Positions 40,334 to 48,769 of a stretch of DNA of 49,970 nucleotides are shown one piece after another. The notes beneath the pieces were generated by a model, which saw nothing but the letters and a program-made list of their open reading frames with translations, searched no databases and was not told the DNA's origin. Position 1 is the first letter of the stretch. The number at the start of each line of letters is the position of its first letter. The position numbers were made by a program, and so were the translations under genes. This stretch comes from Gammaproteobacteria bacterium (GTDB lineage Bacteria; Pseudomonadota; Gammaproteobacteria; Ga0077536): the NCBI GenBank assembly GCA_030429865.1, contig JAUIFX010000007.1:1-49970 (forward strand), in the 5' to 3' direction.

Positions 40334-41218
40334 ATGACGACAGGTGGCAGAATCGGATTCATCGGCCTCGGCGCCATGGGCAGCGTGATGGCACGCCGCC
40401 TGCTCCGCGCCGGTCACGCCGTCACGGTGTGGGCGCGGCGCCCCGAGGCAGCGGCAGGGCTCGTTGCCGGCGGCGCGCAAGCAGCGGCCTCGCCGGCGGC
40501 GCTGGCACGCGAATGCGAGCACGTGCTGCTGTGCGTCACCGACACCGCCGCGGTCGAGGCGGTCGTATTCGGCGCCGAGGGCGTCGCCGCGGCCGGCCGC
40601 CATGCCGGTGTGCTGGTCGACCATTCGACGATTCATCCGCACGCCACGCGCGAGCTGGCCGCGCGCCTGGCGAACGCCAGCGGCATGGCCTGGGTCGATG
40701 CGCCGGTCAGCGGCGGCGTGCCCGGCGCCACGGCCGGCGAGCTCGTCGTCATGGCGGGCGGCGCGGCGGCCGCTCTCGAGCGCGTGCGGCCCTTGCTCGA
40801 CGCCTACGCGAGACGCATCACCCACCTCGGCGAGGTCGGCAGCGGCCAGGCGGCGAAAGTCGTCAACCAGATGCTGATCGGCGGCGCGGTGGCGGTGGTC
40901 GCCGAAGCGCTCAATTATGCGGCCGCGTTCGGCGTCGAGGCCGCACGCCTGCCCGATGCGCTGGCCGGCGGCTGGGCCGACTCGACGGTGCTGCAGAACC
41001 ATGCGCGGCGCATGGCGGCGGCCGATTACGCCGGCGACGTCGATGCCCGCATCATGGCCAAGGACATGGACATCGCGCTCGACATGGGCCGTCTCACCGG
41101 CGCGCCCATGCCGGTCAGCGCCGTGGTGCAACAGCTGTACCGCCGCTTGGTCGCCGACGGCGATGCCGACAAGGGCCAGATCGGCCTCATGTGGCTGTAC
41201 CGCCAGGAGCCTTTGTGA
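40334..41218 (+). CDS. 3-hydroxyisobutyrate dehydrogenase-like NAD(P)-dependent oxidoreductase
   Basis: A 294-residue beta-hydroxyacid dehydrogenase. The Rossmann motif is GFIGLGAMGSVMA near 8-20, with an Arg in VWARRP suggesting NADP. DAPVSGGVPGA near 128 is the substrate-binding signature, and the catalytic Lys is in GSGQAAKVVNQM near 176. KDMDIALD closes the helical domain. It may act on 3-hydroxyisobutyrate, tartronate semialdehyde, a related hydroxyacid or an imine. A GGGGAG ribosome binding site lies upstream. It is divergent from the PhyH-SAF-SDR operon, with only 82 bases between, so both may be co-regulated. Confidence 0.9.
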   Translation: MTTGGRIGFIGLGAMGSVMARRLLRAGHAVTVWARRPEAAAGLVAGGAQAAASPAALARECEHVLLCVTDTAAVEAVVFGAEGVAAAGRHAGVLVDHSTIHPHATRELAARLANASGMAWVDAPVSGGVPGATAGELVVMAGGAAAALERVRPLLDAYARRITHLGEVGSGQAAKVVNQMLIGGAVAVVAEALNYAAAFGVEAARLPDALAGGWADSTVLQNHARRMAAADYAGDVDARIMAKDMDIALDMGRLTGAPMPVSAVVQQLYRRLVADGDADKGQIGLMWLYRQEPL

Positions 41219-41238
41219 GGGTGTTCGCGATTTTCATC

Positions 41239-41285
41239 GAAATTCGTACCTTTCGCAGCTAGATTCAAGATATTGTTCGAATTTC
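41239..41285. promoter_or_regulatory. AT-rich promoter region with inverted repeat
   Basis: GAAATTCG (41239-41246) and CGAATTTC (41278-41285) are inverted repeats 31 bases apart in a clearly AT-rich stretch before the TPR-barrel gene. They may be an operator, part of the promoter, or the base of a long hairpin after the preceding gene. No confident -35/-10 pair can be assigned. Confidence 0.35.
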
Positions 41286-41379
41286 TGGCGACTTGCGCCT
41301 ACCTGTGCGAGAATCCGGACGTTTTTCCACCACAGGGTCGTGGGCGCGGCGACGGCGGCGTTCGCGGGTGACAGGAACG

Positions 41380-42711
41380 ATGCTAAGAACACTGCTTCTC
41401 CTCTCCATTCTCGTCGCCGCCTCGGCCGCCGACGCAGACGATGATCCACTCGCCCGCGCGCAGGCCCTGATCGAGGCCGGCAAGCCGGCCGAGGCGTACG
41501 CCCTGCTCGAACCGCTCGAGGCGAGCTACGCCGGCGAGCCGGCGTTCGACTACCTCTACGGCGTGGCCGCGCTCGACTCGGGGCAGGCACTACGCGCCGT
41601 GTTCGCACTCGAGCGCGTGGTCGACACCAAGCCCGACCACGGCCCGGCGCGTGCCGAACTCGCGCGTGCCTACCTTGCGCTCGGCGAGACCGACGACGCC
41701 CGCGCCGAATTCGAGAAGGTGCAGGAGATGGACCTGCCGCCCGAGGCGCGCCAGACCATCGACCGCTACATGACCGGCATCGAACTCTTCCACGACCGCA
41801 CGCGCACGCGCTTTCGGCCCTGGGTACTGGTCGGACTCGGCTACGACACCAACGTCAACGGCGCGACCGATGCGAAGAGCGTTATCGTGCCGAACATCTC
41901 GGCCACCCAGCCGGCCCTGCTCGGCGGCACCGAGAACAGCCCGTTGTGGACGCTTGGCGCGGGTACCCGCTTCACCACCCCGCTGGACGTCGAGCGCGGT
42001 CTCAGCCTGTTCGGCCGCATCGGCCTCGATCATCGCCTGACCGTCGACGAGGCGGATTTCTCGACCTCGGCCGCGGCCGGCGCGCTGGGTATCAACCTGC
42101 GCCGCGACCGTCACCAGTTCCGTCTCGCCGCCGAGGCCGACATCGTCAAGATCGACGGCATCGGGCGCGTCAGCGGCGATCGTGAAACCGCCGGCATCTC
42201 GACCCAGTACCAGTACGCGCCGACCGATCGGGACCAGATGACCGCTTTCGCGCAGTTCGCGCTGGTGCGCTACCCCGACCAGCGCGTGCGCGACGTCAAC
42301 CGCTTCACCGGCGGCCTCGGCTGGGGCCACGCGTTCGCCGACGTCGCAGGCACGCCGATCCTTTACGGCTCGATCTTCGGCGGCTTCGACGACGAGCAGA
42401 GCGAAGCCAGCGGCGGCCATTTCGGGCGCGATTTCTACGGCGCGCGCGTCGGCGCCAGCTACCAGCCGCGCGAACGACACCAGGTCTACACGACGCTGAC
42501 CTGGCAGCAGAGCGACTACAGCGAGCGCGACCCGTTCTTCGCCAAGCGCCGCGATGACGAGTTCTTCGACATCGAGGCCGGCTATCGCTTTCAGTACGAT
42601 GAGCACTGGAGCCTGAGCCCGACGCTCCGCTATTCCGATAACAGCTCGAACATCGTCATCAACGAATACGATCGCTTCGAAGTCCTGCTCACGCTGCGCA
42701 ACGACTTCTAG
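41380..42711 (+). CDS. TPR/beta-barrel outer-membrane protein (Slam/DUF560-like architecture)
   Basis: A 443-residue exported protein. The signal peptide occupies residues 1 to about 20 (ASAADADDD). About 22-125 is a short TPR-like helical region (ALIEAGKPAEAYALLEPLE, GPARAELARAYLALGETDDARAEFEKV). From about 145 to the end are alternating amphipathic strands beginning PWVLVGLGYDTNVN and ending in FEVLLTLRNDF, with a terminal Phe as expected for an outer-membrane barrel. This layout is that of the surface lipoprotein assembly modulator (Slam/DUF560) group and related barrels that move a partner protein to the cell surface. The next gene, 19 bases downstream, encodes a large exported protein that could be its client (inference). 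AGGAA precedes the ATG at 41380; the ORF track starts 29 codons early. Confidence 0.82.
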   Translation: MLRTLLLLSILVAASAADADDDPLARAQALIEAGKPAEAYALLEPLEASYAGEPAFDYLYGVAALDSGQALRAVFALERVVDTKPDHGPARAELARAYLALGETDDARAEFEKVQEMDLPPEARQTIDRYMTGIELFHDRTRTRFRPWVLVGLGYDTNVNGATDAKSVIVPNISATQPALLGGTENSPLWTLGAGTRFTTPLDVERGLSLFGRIGLDHRLTVDEADFSTSAAAGALGINLRRDRHQFRLAAEADIVKIDGIGRVSGDRETAGISTQYQYAPTDRDQMTAFAQFALVRYPDQRVRDVNRFTGGLGWGHAFADVAGTPILYGSIFGGFDDEQSEASGGHFGRDFYGARVGASYQPRERHQVYTTLTWQQSDYSERDPFFAKRRDDEFFDIEAGYRFQYDEHWSLSPTLRYSDNSSNIVINEYDRFEVLLTLRNDF

Positions 42712-42730
42712 CGCTCGGAGGTTCGCCATC

Positions 42731-45271
42731 ATGTCAACCCCCCGCCCGCTCCCCCTCATCGTCCTCGCCATCCTGCTCGGCCTGGTCGTCCTGCCCGCCA
42801 GTGCCGCCAGCCAGGCCGGCAAGGTCGTCTACGCCTTCGGCAACGTGAGCGCCGTCGATGCCGACGGCGACAGCCGCGCGCTGTCCCGCGGCGCCACCTT
42901 CGACGCGGGCGACACCATCGTCACCAAGCGCGGCCGCGCGCAGCTGCGCTTCTCTGACGGCGGTTTCGCGGCGCTGCAGCCGAACACCGAGTACCGCATC
43001 GAGGACTACCACTTCGAAGGCGAGGCGGATGGCAACGAGCGCAGCTTCCTGAACCTGATTCGCGGCAGCGTGCGGCTCGTCACGGGGCTCATCGGCCGCG
43101 CCAACAAGCAGAACTTCCGCCTGCGCACCGCCGTCGCCACCATCGGCATTCGCGGCACCTCGGGCAAGATCACGCATTGCGAGGCGAATTGCGGCGAGCG
43201 CGGCCCGGGCACCAGCCTGGCCGGTTACGGCGGCGAATGGGATCTCAACTCGGGCTCGTTCAGCGGCCCGGTCAAACCGGGCCAGGCGAAGTTCTGTAAC
43301 GGCGCGAGCTGCTTCGACATCCCCGGCTTCGGGCAGCGCAGTGACGCTGGCGGCGATGACGGCGGCACCCTGGCCAGCAGCGACGACGAAGACGACGCCA
43401 CCGGCAGCGGCGGCGCAGCCGGCGACAGCGAGCCGGTCTTCCAGGCCGGCGTGCAGGTCGGCGAAGAAGGTCCGTGCGTGTTCGGTGAATGCGCCCAGGC
43501 CGATATCCTCGTCGCGACCGACCAGGCCGGCGCCGTGGCCTTCAACGATTCGCGCCGCGACGGCGATACCGGCGCCGGCGAAGACCTCGGCGTGGTTCTG
43601 CGTAACGGCGAGCCGGTCGCCGTGGTCGATATCGAAGACCGTCCCGACGGTGTGCCCGAAGTCTTCATCGCCACGACCGACATCGCCTCGGTACGCACCG
43701 CCGTGAGCGGCATCAACGAGCCCGGCCTGCGCGAGGGACTGACCGATTTGCTCGACGCCATCCCGGCCAGCGCGCTCGAGACCCTCGCGAGCAACCCGGC
43801 GAGCGTCGCGGCGGAGGACTTCGGCCTGACCATCGACGGCCTGCTGCTCAAGGGCCGCTGGCAGGACGGCTGGCTGCTCGAAGTCGAAGCCAACCCGCTC
43901 ACCGGCATCGACGACCTCGTGCTGACCGAGCTGGACGGCTTCCGCAGCACCCACTTCATCTTCGGTCCCGACCCCGGCTTCGTGCCGTTAGGCGGTGTGG
44001 CCACTTACAACTTCACCGGCGGTACCCGCTCGACCAGCGCCGACGGGCGCACCATCGGCCCCGGCGTCATCAGTGGCAACCTGCTGTTCGATTTCGCGGC
44101 ACGGACCGGCCTTCTGTCAATGAGCGTTCGGCACGCGGCGCGCACCTATAACATGTTCGGCGAACTGGAGTTCCAGAGCATGCGGACGTTCCGAGACGAC
44201 GACGCCCATGCAATCCAGGGTGGAACCGTCTACGACGTCGATATCGAAGGCTTCCTCGCCGGTCCCAATGGTCAGCAAGCCCCGCGTGCCGCCGGCCTCT
44301 CCTACGTCATCGATACACCGGTCAACATCATCGGCGTGGCCGGCTTCGGCCTCGACAAGTTCGTCGCCAATCCTTTCCAACCGGTTCCGAATGGCGCCTA
44401 CGTTGCCTTCGCGCACGGTTTCGAGGATACGTTCGACGAACTCAACAGCCAGGCCTTCGACTTCATCGTCGATGGCACCGACAACCTGGCGTTCCAGCAG
44501 AACGGCGTGGTCATCGACTTCCTCACCCTGGCGCACCCGATCTGCGACCCGGATTGCTTCTTCGAGGCCGACCAGGCTGCGGTCGCCCTCGACGCCACCG
44601 GGCCCGGCGGCGCCACCTCGCTGCCCACGCTCGGCGTGAGCTGGGCGCGTTTCTCGCCGGGCTACGACGTCGAACACACCGACGTCAGCAACCCGCTCGG
44701 CTCCGCACACGTGATCAAGGCCGACGTGCCGACTTCCGTCGCCGCGATTCCCGCACTCGGCAGTGGCCAGTACGGCGCCTACAACATGCTGCGCGGCGGC
44801 ACGCGCCCGACCGTGCTGTTCGAGACCAACGGCCAGCCGTCCGGCGAGCGCATCGGCCAGCTCACGTCCGCGCAGATCGGCATCAACTTCAGCACGGGCG
44901 ACGTCAACGCGAGCTTCGCCGGCAGCTTCCCCGACGGCGCCGGCACGGCGCTGTGGAACCTGAGCGGCGCGCCGGTCAGCACCTGCCCGGGCAGCGCCGG
45001 CTGCTTCGTACGCAGCCAGCCGATCCATTCGCTCGACCTCTCCGGCCAGGTGCTCAGCTCGCGTATCAGCAACCCGCAGGCATCGAACTTCGACTGCAGC
45101 GACGGCTGTTTCATCAGTGGCCATACGCACTTCGACCTGATCGGCGCGAACGCGCCGAACGGTGTCGTCGGCGCCTACCAGGCGCGCACCGACCAGGCCA
45201 TCGAGCCGGCATTCTCGCTGTCGGGGACCTACGTGCTGCAAGGCTCGGTCGGCCCCATCCCCCCGCTTTGA
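42731..45271 (+). CDS. Large exported FecR-domain protein with six short cysteine pairs
   Basis: An 846-residue protein with a signal peptide (about 1-25, ASA-AS). A FecR-like beta domain follows at about 30-145 (GKVVYAFGNVSAVDADG, GDTIVTKRGRAQLRFSDGG, RLRTAVATIGIRGTSG). Beyond it is a long Gly/Asp/Ala-rich beta-prone body of unknown family, with an acidic linker near 205-235 (SDDEDDATGSGG). Cysteines come only in close pairs: CEANC, CNGASC, CVFGEC, CDPDC, CPGSAGC and CSDGC, suggesting six small disulfide loops. There is no lipobox, membrane anchor or enzyme motif. GGAGG lies nine bases before the ATG. It is co-transcribed with the TPR-barrel gene and is probably surface-exposed or secreted; an adhesin, sensor or ligand-binding role is possible but unproven. 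Confidence 0.82.
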   Translation: MSTPRPLPLIVLAILLGLVVLPASAASQAGKVVYAFGNVSAVDADGDSRALSRGATFDAGDTIVTKRGRAQLRFSDGGFAALQPNTEYRIEDYHFEGEADGNERSFLNLIRGSVRLVTGLIGRANKQNFRLRTAVATIGIRGTSGKITHCEANCGERGPGTSLAGYGGEWDLNSGSFSGPVKPGQAKFCNGASCFDIPGFGQRSDAGGDDGGTLASSDDEDDATGSGGAAGDSEPVFQAGVQVGEEGPCVFGECAQADILVATDQAGAVAFNDSRRDGDTGAGEDLGVVLRNGEPVAVVDIEDRPDGVPEVFIATTDIASVRTAVSGINEPGLREGLTDLLDAIPASALETLASNPASVAAEDFGLTIDGLLLKGRWQDGWLLEVEANPLTGIDDLVLTELDGFRSTHFIFGPDPGFVPLGGVATYNFTGGTRSTSADGRTIGPGVISGNLLFDFAARTGLLSMSVRHAARTYNMFGELEFQSMRTFRDDDAHAIQGGTVYDVDIEGFLAGPNGQQAPRAAGLSYVIDTPVNIIGVAGFGLDKFVANPFQPVPNGAYVAFAHGFEDTFDELNSQAFDFIVDGTDNLAFQQNGVVIDFLTLAHPICDPDCFFEADQAAVALDATGPGGATSLPTLGVSWARFSPGYDVEHTDVSNPLGSAHVIKADVPTSVAAIPALGSGQYGAYNMLRGGTRPTVLFETNGQPSGERIGQLTSAQIGINFSTGDVNASFAGSFPDGAGTALWNLSGAPVSTCPGSAGCFVRSQPIHSLDLSGQVLSSRISNPQASNFDCSDGCFISGHTHFDLIGANAPNGVVGAYQARTDQAIEPAFSLSGTYVLQGSVGPIPPL

Positions 45272-45277
45272 CGCACG

Positions 45278-45307
45278 CGGCGCGGCACCGTGACGGTGCC
45301 TGCGCCG
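45278..45307. terminator. Bidirectional hairpin between FecR and Nudix genes
   Basis: CGGCGC-GGCACCG-TGA-CGGTGCC-t-GCGCCG forms a 13-pair stem with one bulged T and a three-base loop, filling the 37-base space between convergent stops. There is no T-run. Confidence 0.5.
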
Positions 45308-45308
45308 C

Positions 45309-45968
45309 TCAACGCCAGGCGAAGCGCGGCTGGTCGTAGTGCGCGACGCGGGTCGCCCGCCCGAGCATGCAGACCTCGCGGAACTGGTAGAGGATCGCGG
45401 CGGTCGGCGCCGCGATCCAGTCCGTGCCGACCGGCATGCGCAGTACCGGTGGTGCACCGTCGGCAACGTGGTCGAGCAGCGGCGCGTCCTCGCGCAGCAG
45501 CTCGGCCACCGGGATACGGTGCACCGAGTCGACTTCGTCGGGGTTGGGACGAAACCGTGCCTGGCTGCCGCCCCAGATGACCACCGGCGTCATGACGAAT
45601 CCGGAGCGGGTCACGAAATCATCGAGGCGCCCCAGGATCTGCCCGGGATCGAGCTCCAACCCGATTTCCTCGTGCATCTCGCGTAGCGCAGTCTGCTCGG
45701 GCGTTTCGCCGGCATCGACGCGCCCGCCCGGGAACGCCCACTGGCCGGCGTGGTTGCGCAGGCGCGAGGAACGCCGGGTCAGCACGAGCGCCGCATGCGA
45801 TTGCCATTCGCCGTGTTCGGGCAGACCATTGCAGCCGGCGCCGAGGCCGGCATCGACCACGGTCACCGCGACCGCCGCCGCGCGCGCCTCCCCGATCTCC
45901 GTCTCGAGCAGCGCGAACGCCTCGAGGCGCGCCGTGATGGCGTGGCGGAAAGCTTCGTCGCAGTTCAC
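45309..45968 (-). CDS. Nudix hydrolase, CoA-pyrophosphatase-like
   Basis: A 219-residue hydrolase with a complete Nudix box, [23 protein letters not shown], which binds the catalytic metal ions. The preceding [22 protein letters not shown] resembles the CoA-pyrophosphatase (UPF0035) signature LL-x2-RS-x3-(L)R-x-H-x-G. Cleavage of CoA or acyl-CoA to 4'-phosphopantetheine products is a reasonable guess in this acyl-CoA-rich region. The start is GTG at 45968 and overlaps the TGA of the upstream MaoC-like gene (GTGA), so the two are translationally coupled. The ORF track begins 114 codons too early. Confidence 0.85.
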   Translation of the reverse strand: MNCDEAFRHAITARLEAFALLETEIGEARAAAVAVTVVDAGLGAGCNGLPEHGEWQSHAALVLTRRSSRLRNHAGQWAFPGGRVDAGETPEQTALREMHEEIGLELDPGQILGRLDDFVTRSGFVMTPVVIWGGSQARFRPNPDEVDSVHRIPVAELLREDAPLLDHVADGAPPVLRMPVGTDWIAAPTAAILYQFREVCMLGRATRVAHYDQPRFAWR

Positions 45969-46816
45969 CGCGCGTTCTCCGGCGATATGTCCGCGGGCGC
46001 CACGAGCTCGAGATCGGCGACGACGCGCCCGGCCTCGTTGACCGCCCACGTCGCGGCCAGGCCGCCCGCCGCATCGCGCCGGCCGCGGATCTCGAGCGTC
46101 TCGTCCCAGAATACCGGGCGCCGAAAGCGGACGCTGAACGCGAGTGCGTCGCGGCGCCGCTCGCGGTAAAGCGGCGCGACGAGAAAGTTGATTGTCTGCA
46201 CCCCGGCAATGATGGGGGCGCGCAGGCCGAAGCCGCGTGCGTAGTCCGGGTCGAGGTGAATCAGGTTCTCGCTGCCTTCGCAGTAGCCGAGCGTGGAGCT
46301 TGGCGTGCACTGGTGATGCGCCAGCGTCTCGACGGGTCCGGCGGCGCCGCCAGTGGGGACCGTCCCGCGCGCCTCGCGCACCTCGCCCGCGGCCGGCTCC
46401 GGGTCGAGCATCAGTACGTCCGGCGTGACCACGAAGACCTCGGCACCGTCGACGTCGCGATAGGACCAGCGGCTGACCAGCATCACGCCGCGCACATGCG
46501 GCGTGAGCGCGGTGACCTCACCGCTGAGTACGAGGGTTTCGCCGAGCGCGATGCTTCGACGCTGCTCGACGCGCTGGATGACGTGCACGGGCCCCCAGCC
46601 GGGACGACTGGCGCGTATGGCGGCCGTGTTGTGCAGGATCGGCGGCCGTGCGACCAGCGCCGGATCGGCGATGTCACCGAAGACCTGCGGCTCGATGGCG
46701 CACCAGCGATGCAGGCGCTCCTGTTCGGCGCGCGTGACCATCACCGTCTCCTCGGGCCAGCGGTAACCGACCTCGGCGCGGCCAGCACCTTGCGCGCGGT
46801 CCTTGATTTCGCTCAT
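45965..46816 (-). CDS. MaoC-like / hotdog-fold acyl dehydratase-type protein
   Basis: A 283-residue double-hotdog protein resembling FAS1-type dehydratase/hydroxyacyl-thioester dehydratase families. The C-terminal hotdog has [28 protein letters not shown] near 195, close to the MaoC hydratase motif (N/D-P-x-H-x-D-x2-A, here shortened to HLDPDYA). [13 protein letters not shown] fits the final strands. It probably hydrates or dehydrates an acyl-CoA, but the missing canonical N-P-I-H-x-D makes activity uncertain. The start at 46816 has GGGGAGA upstream; the ORF track adds 38 residues. It overlaps the Nudix start and is divergent from the SnoaL-like gene across 263 bases. I see no gene in that spacer. 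Confidence 0.8.
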   Translation of the reverse strand: MSEIKDRAQGAGRAEVGYRWPEETVMVTRAEQERLHRWCAIEPQVFGDIADPALVARPPILHNTAAIRASRPGWGPVHVIQRVEQRRSIALGETLVLSGEVTALTPHVRGVMLVSRWSYRDVDGAEVFVVTPDVLMLDPEPAAGEVREARGTVPTGGAAGPVETLAHHQCTPSSTLGYCEGSENLIHLDPDYARGFGLRAPIIAGVQTINFLVAPLYRERRRDALAFSVRFRRPVFWDETLEIRGRRDAAGGLAATWAVNEAGRVVADLELVAPADISPENAR

Positions 46817-47079
46817 CGTTCTCCCCTTCAGGCCCCTCTGAATGACTCCGGGCCGAGCCGATCGTGTTTGCACTGTTCGAGTTCGAGGCGCGACGCGCGC
46901 GGCAAAGCCGGCGAGGGCGAAGCGTCGCAACGCGGAAACCGGGCAGCGCGGGCGCGAGATGCGGGTTGATGACTTGAGCAGCCGCTCCTCTACTACGACG
47001 CCGCGCGATCGGCCGGACGATTGACCGCGGGGCGGCGCCGGCGCCAGACTGCGCCAGGTTCAACTCCGAGGGTCCGTCG

Positions 47080-47469
47080 ATGGTCGCGACGCATTCCGAA
47101 CTCGTGCGTGAATTCTGCCAGAGCCTGGCGCAGGGCGACATGGCGCGCTCGCGCCGCTTCCTGCACGATGACGTCCACTACCACAACCAGCCATGGGAGC
47201 CGATCACCGGCGCCGAGGCGGCATGCGCTTTCCTGCAGCCCTTCGTCGACGGCACCCACTGCCGGCTGGCCGAGATGCGCATTGTGCACCAGGTCTGCGA
47301 AGGCACGACGGTGATGAACGCGCGCGAGGAACTGTGGGTGCGCGGCGACATCCGCGTGATGCTGCCGGTCGCGGGCCTGTTCGTCGTTGCCGACGACGTC
47401 ATCACGCGTTGGGTCGATTACTGGGACCTCGCCACGTTGCGCCCGATCCTGGACGCCATCGACACCTGA
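47080..47469 (+). CDS. SnoaL-like / limonene-1,2-epoxide hydrolase-like protein
   Basis: A 129-residue cone-fold (NTF2-like) protein. HDDVHYHNQPWEPITGAEAACAFLQPF near 28-55 is like the start of limonene-epoxide hydrolases, whose Tyr-x-Asn pair binds the catalytic water (YHN here). NAREELW near 87 falls where the enzyme has its Arg-x-Asp pair, with Glu in place of Asp. YWDLATL near 117 supplies the last Asp. The substitution leaves it unclear whether it opens epoxides or does another hydration. The ribosome binding site is weak. It precedes two acyl-CoA dehydrogenase genes in the same direction. Confidence 0.75.
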   Translation: MVATHSELVREFCQSLAQGDMARSRRFLHDDVHYHNQPWEPITGAEAACAFLQPFVDGTHCRLAEMRIVHQVCEGTTVMNAREELWVRGDIRVMLPVAGLFVVADDVITRWVDYWDLATLRPILDAIDT

Positions 47470-47556
47470 TCCGCGGGCACGCGCTCCGCGTGGTGGCCTT
47501 TCGCGGCGCGCTGCGGCACGATTGCGCTCCGAGTTGCCTTCCGACCAGGGGAATCC

Positions 47557-48711
47557 ATGAATTTCGCACCGACCGAAGAACAGGCGCTGATCCAGGAAAG
47601 CGCGCGGCGCTTCGCCACCACCGAACTCGCCCCGATCGCCGGCGAGCTCGAAGAGCCGTCCGCGCGTCCGCGCTACCTCGCCGTGCTCAAGCAGCTCGCC
47701 GAGCTCGGCTTCATGGGCCTGAACGTCTCGCCGCAATACGGCGGCACGGGCGCCGGCGTCGTCGCCTTCAGCCTCGCCATGACCGAGATTTCCCGTGCCT
47801 GTGCCTCGACCGGCGTGGCGATGTCGGTCAACAACCTGGTCTGCGAGGTGGTGCAGTCGATCGGTACCGAGGCGCAGAAAGAGCGCTACATCACGCGCGT
47901 CTGCTCGGGCGAATACCCGTGCGGCTCGTTCTGCCTGTCCGAGGCCGGCGCCGGTTCCGATCCGTCGCGCATGAAGACGCGCGCGGTGCGCGATGGCGAC
48001 GGCTGGGTCATCAACGGCACCAAGATGTGGATCTCGAGCGCCGAGTACGCCGGCTTCTTCGTCGTGTGGGCGGTGACCGACGCCGCCGCACCGGCCGGCA
48101 AGGGCATCTCCTGTTTCCTGGTCGACGCCGACAACCCGGGCGTGACGGTCGGGCGCGCCGAGCACAAGATGGGGCAGCGCGCGTCGAGCACCAACCCGGT
48201 CAGCTTCGACGACTGCCGCGTCGGCGCCGATGCCATGCTCGGCGCCGAGAATGCCGGGTTCCGCATCGCCGTCGGTGAACTCACCGGGGGGCGCATCGGC
48301 ATCGCCTCGCTGGCGCTCGGCATCGGCTCGGCCGCGATCGACGTCGCGCGCCGGTACATCACCGAGCGCGAGCAGTTCGGCCAGAAGATCGCGGACTTCC
48401 AGGGCATCCAGTTCCAGCTCGCCGATACCATGACCGAACTCGAGGCAGCCCGCCTGCTGGTACTCAACGCCGCCTGGATGAAGGAAACCGGCCAGCCCTA
48501 CATGAAGGCCGCCTCGATGGCCAAGCTGTACTGCAGCGAGGCCGCGAACCGCGCCTGCTACACCGCGCTGCAGTTCATGGGCGGCGCCGGCTACACCGCC
48601 GAGTACCCGCTCGAACGCTACGCGCGCGATGCGCGCGTGACGACCATCTACGAAGGGACGAGCGAGATCCAGCGCGTGATCATCGCGCGCGAGCTGCTCA
48701 AGTCGCTGTAG
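47557..48711 (+). CDS. Acyl-CoA dehydrogenase (short/branched-chain type)
   Basis: A 384-residue FAD enzyme of the classical short/medium-chain family: YGGTGAG near 61, SFCLSEAGAGSDPS near 127, GWVINGTKMWISSA near 150, REQFGQKIADFQ near 270 and YEGTSEIQR near 365, where the Glu before Gly-Thr is the catalytic base. Length and motifs are normal. It passes electrons to ETF in the cytosol. An AGGGGAA ribosome binding site lies upstream. It precedes another acyl-CoA dehydrogenase by 58 bases and is probably in one operon with it. Confidence 0.94.
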   Translation: MNFAPTEEQALIQESARRFATTELAPIAGELEEPSARPRYLAVLKQLAELGFMGLNVSPQYGGTGAGVVAFSLAMTEISRACASTGVAMSVNNLVCEVVQSIGTEAQKERYITRVCSGEYPCGSFCLSEAGAGSDPSRMKTRAVRDGDGWVINGTKMWISSAEYAGFFVVWAVTDAAAPAGKGISCFLVDADNPGVTVGRAEHKMGQRASSTNPVSFDDCRVGADAMLGAENAGFRIAVGELTGGRIGIASLALGIGSAAIDVARRYITEREQFGQKIADFQGIQFQLADTMTELEAARLLVLNAAWMKETGQPYMKAASMAKLYCSEAANRACYTALQFMGGAGYTAEYPLERYARDARVTTIYEGTSEIQRVIIARELLKSL

Positions 48712-48769
48712 CATCGCACCCGGCCCGGCGCACGGGCCGCGCCCAACGACCGTTCCGCGAGGAGAACCC

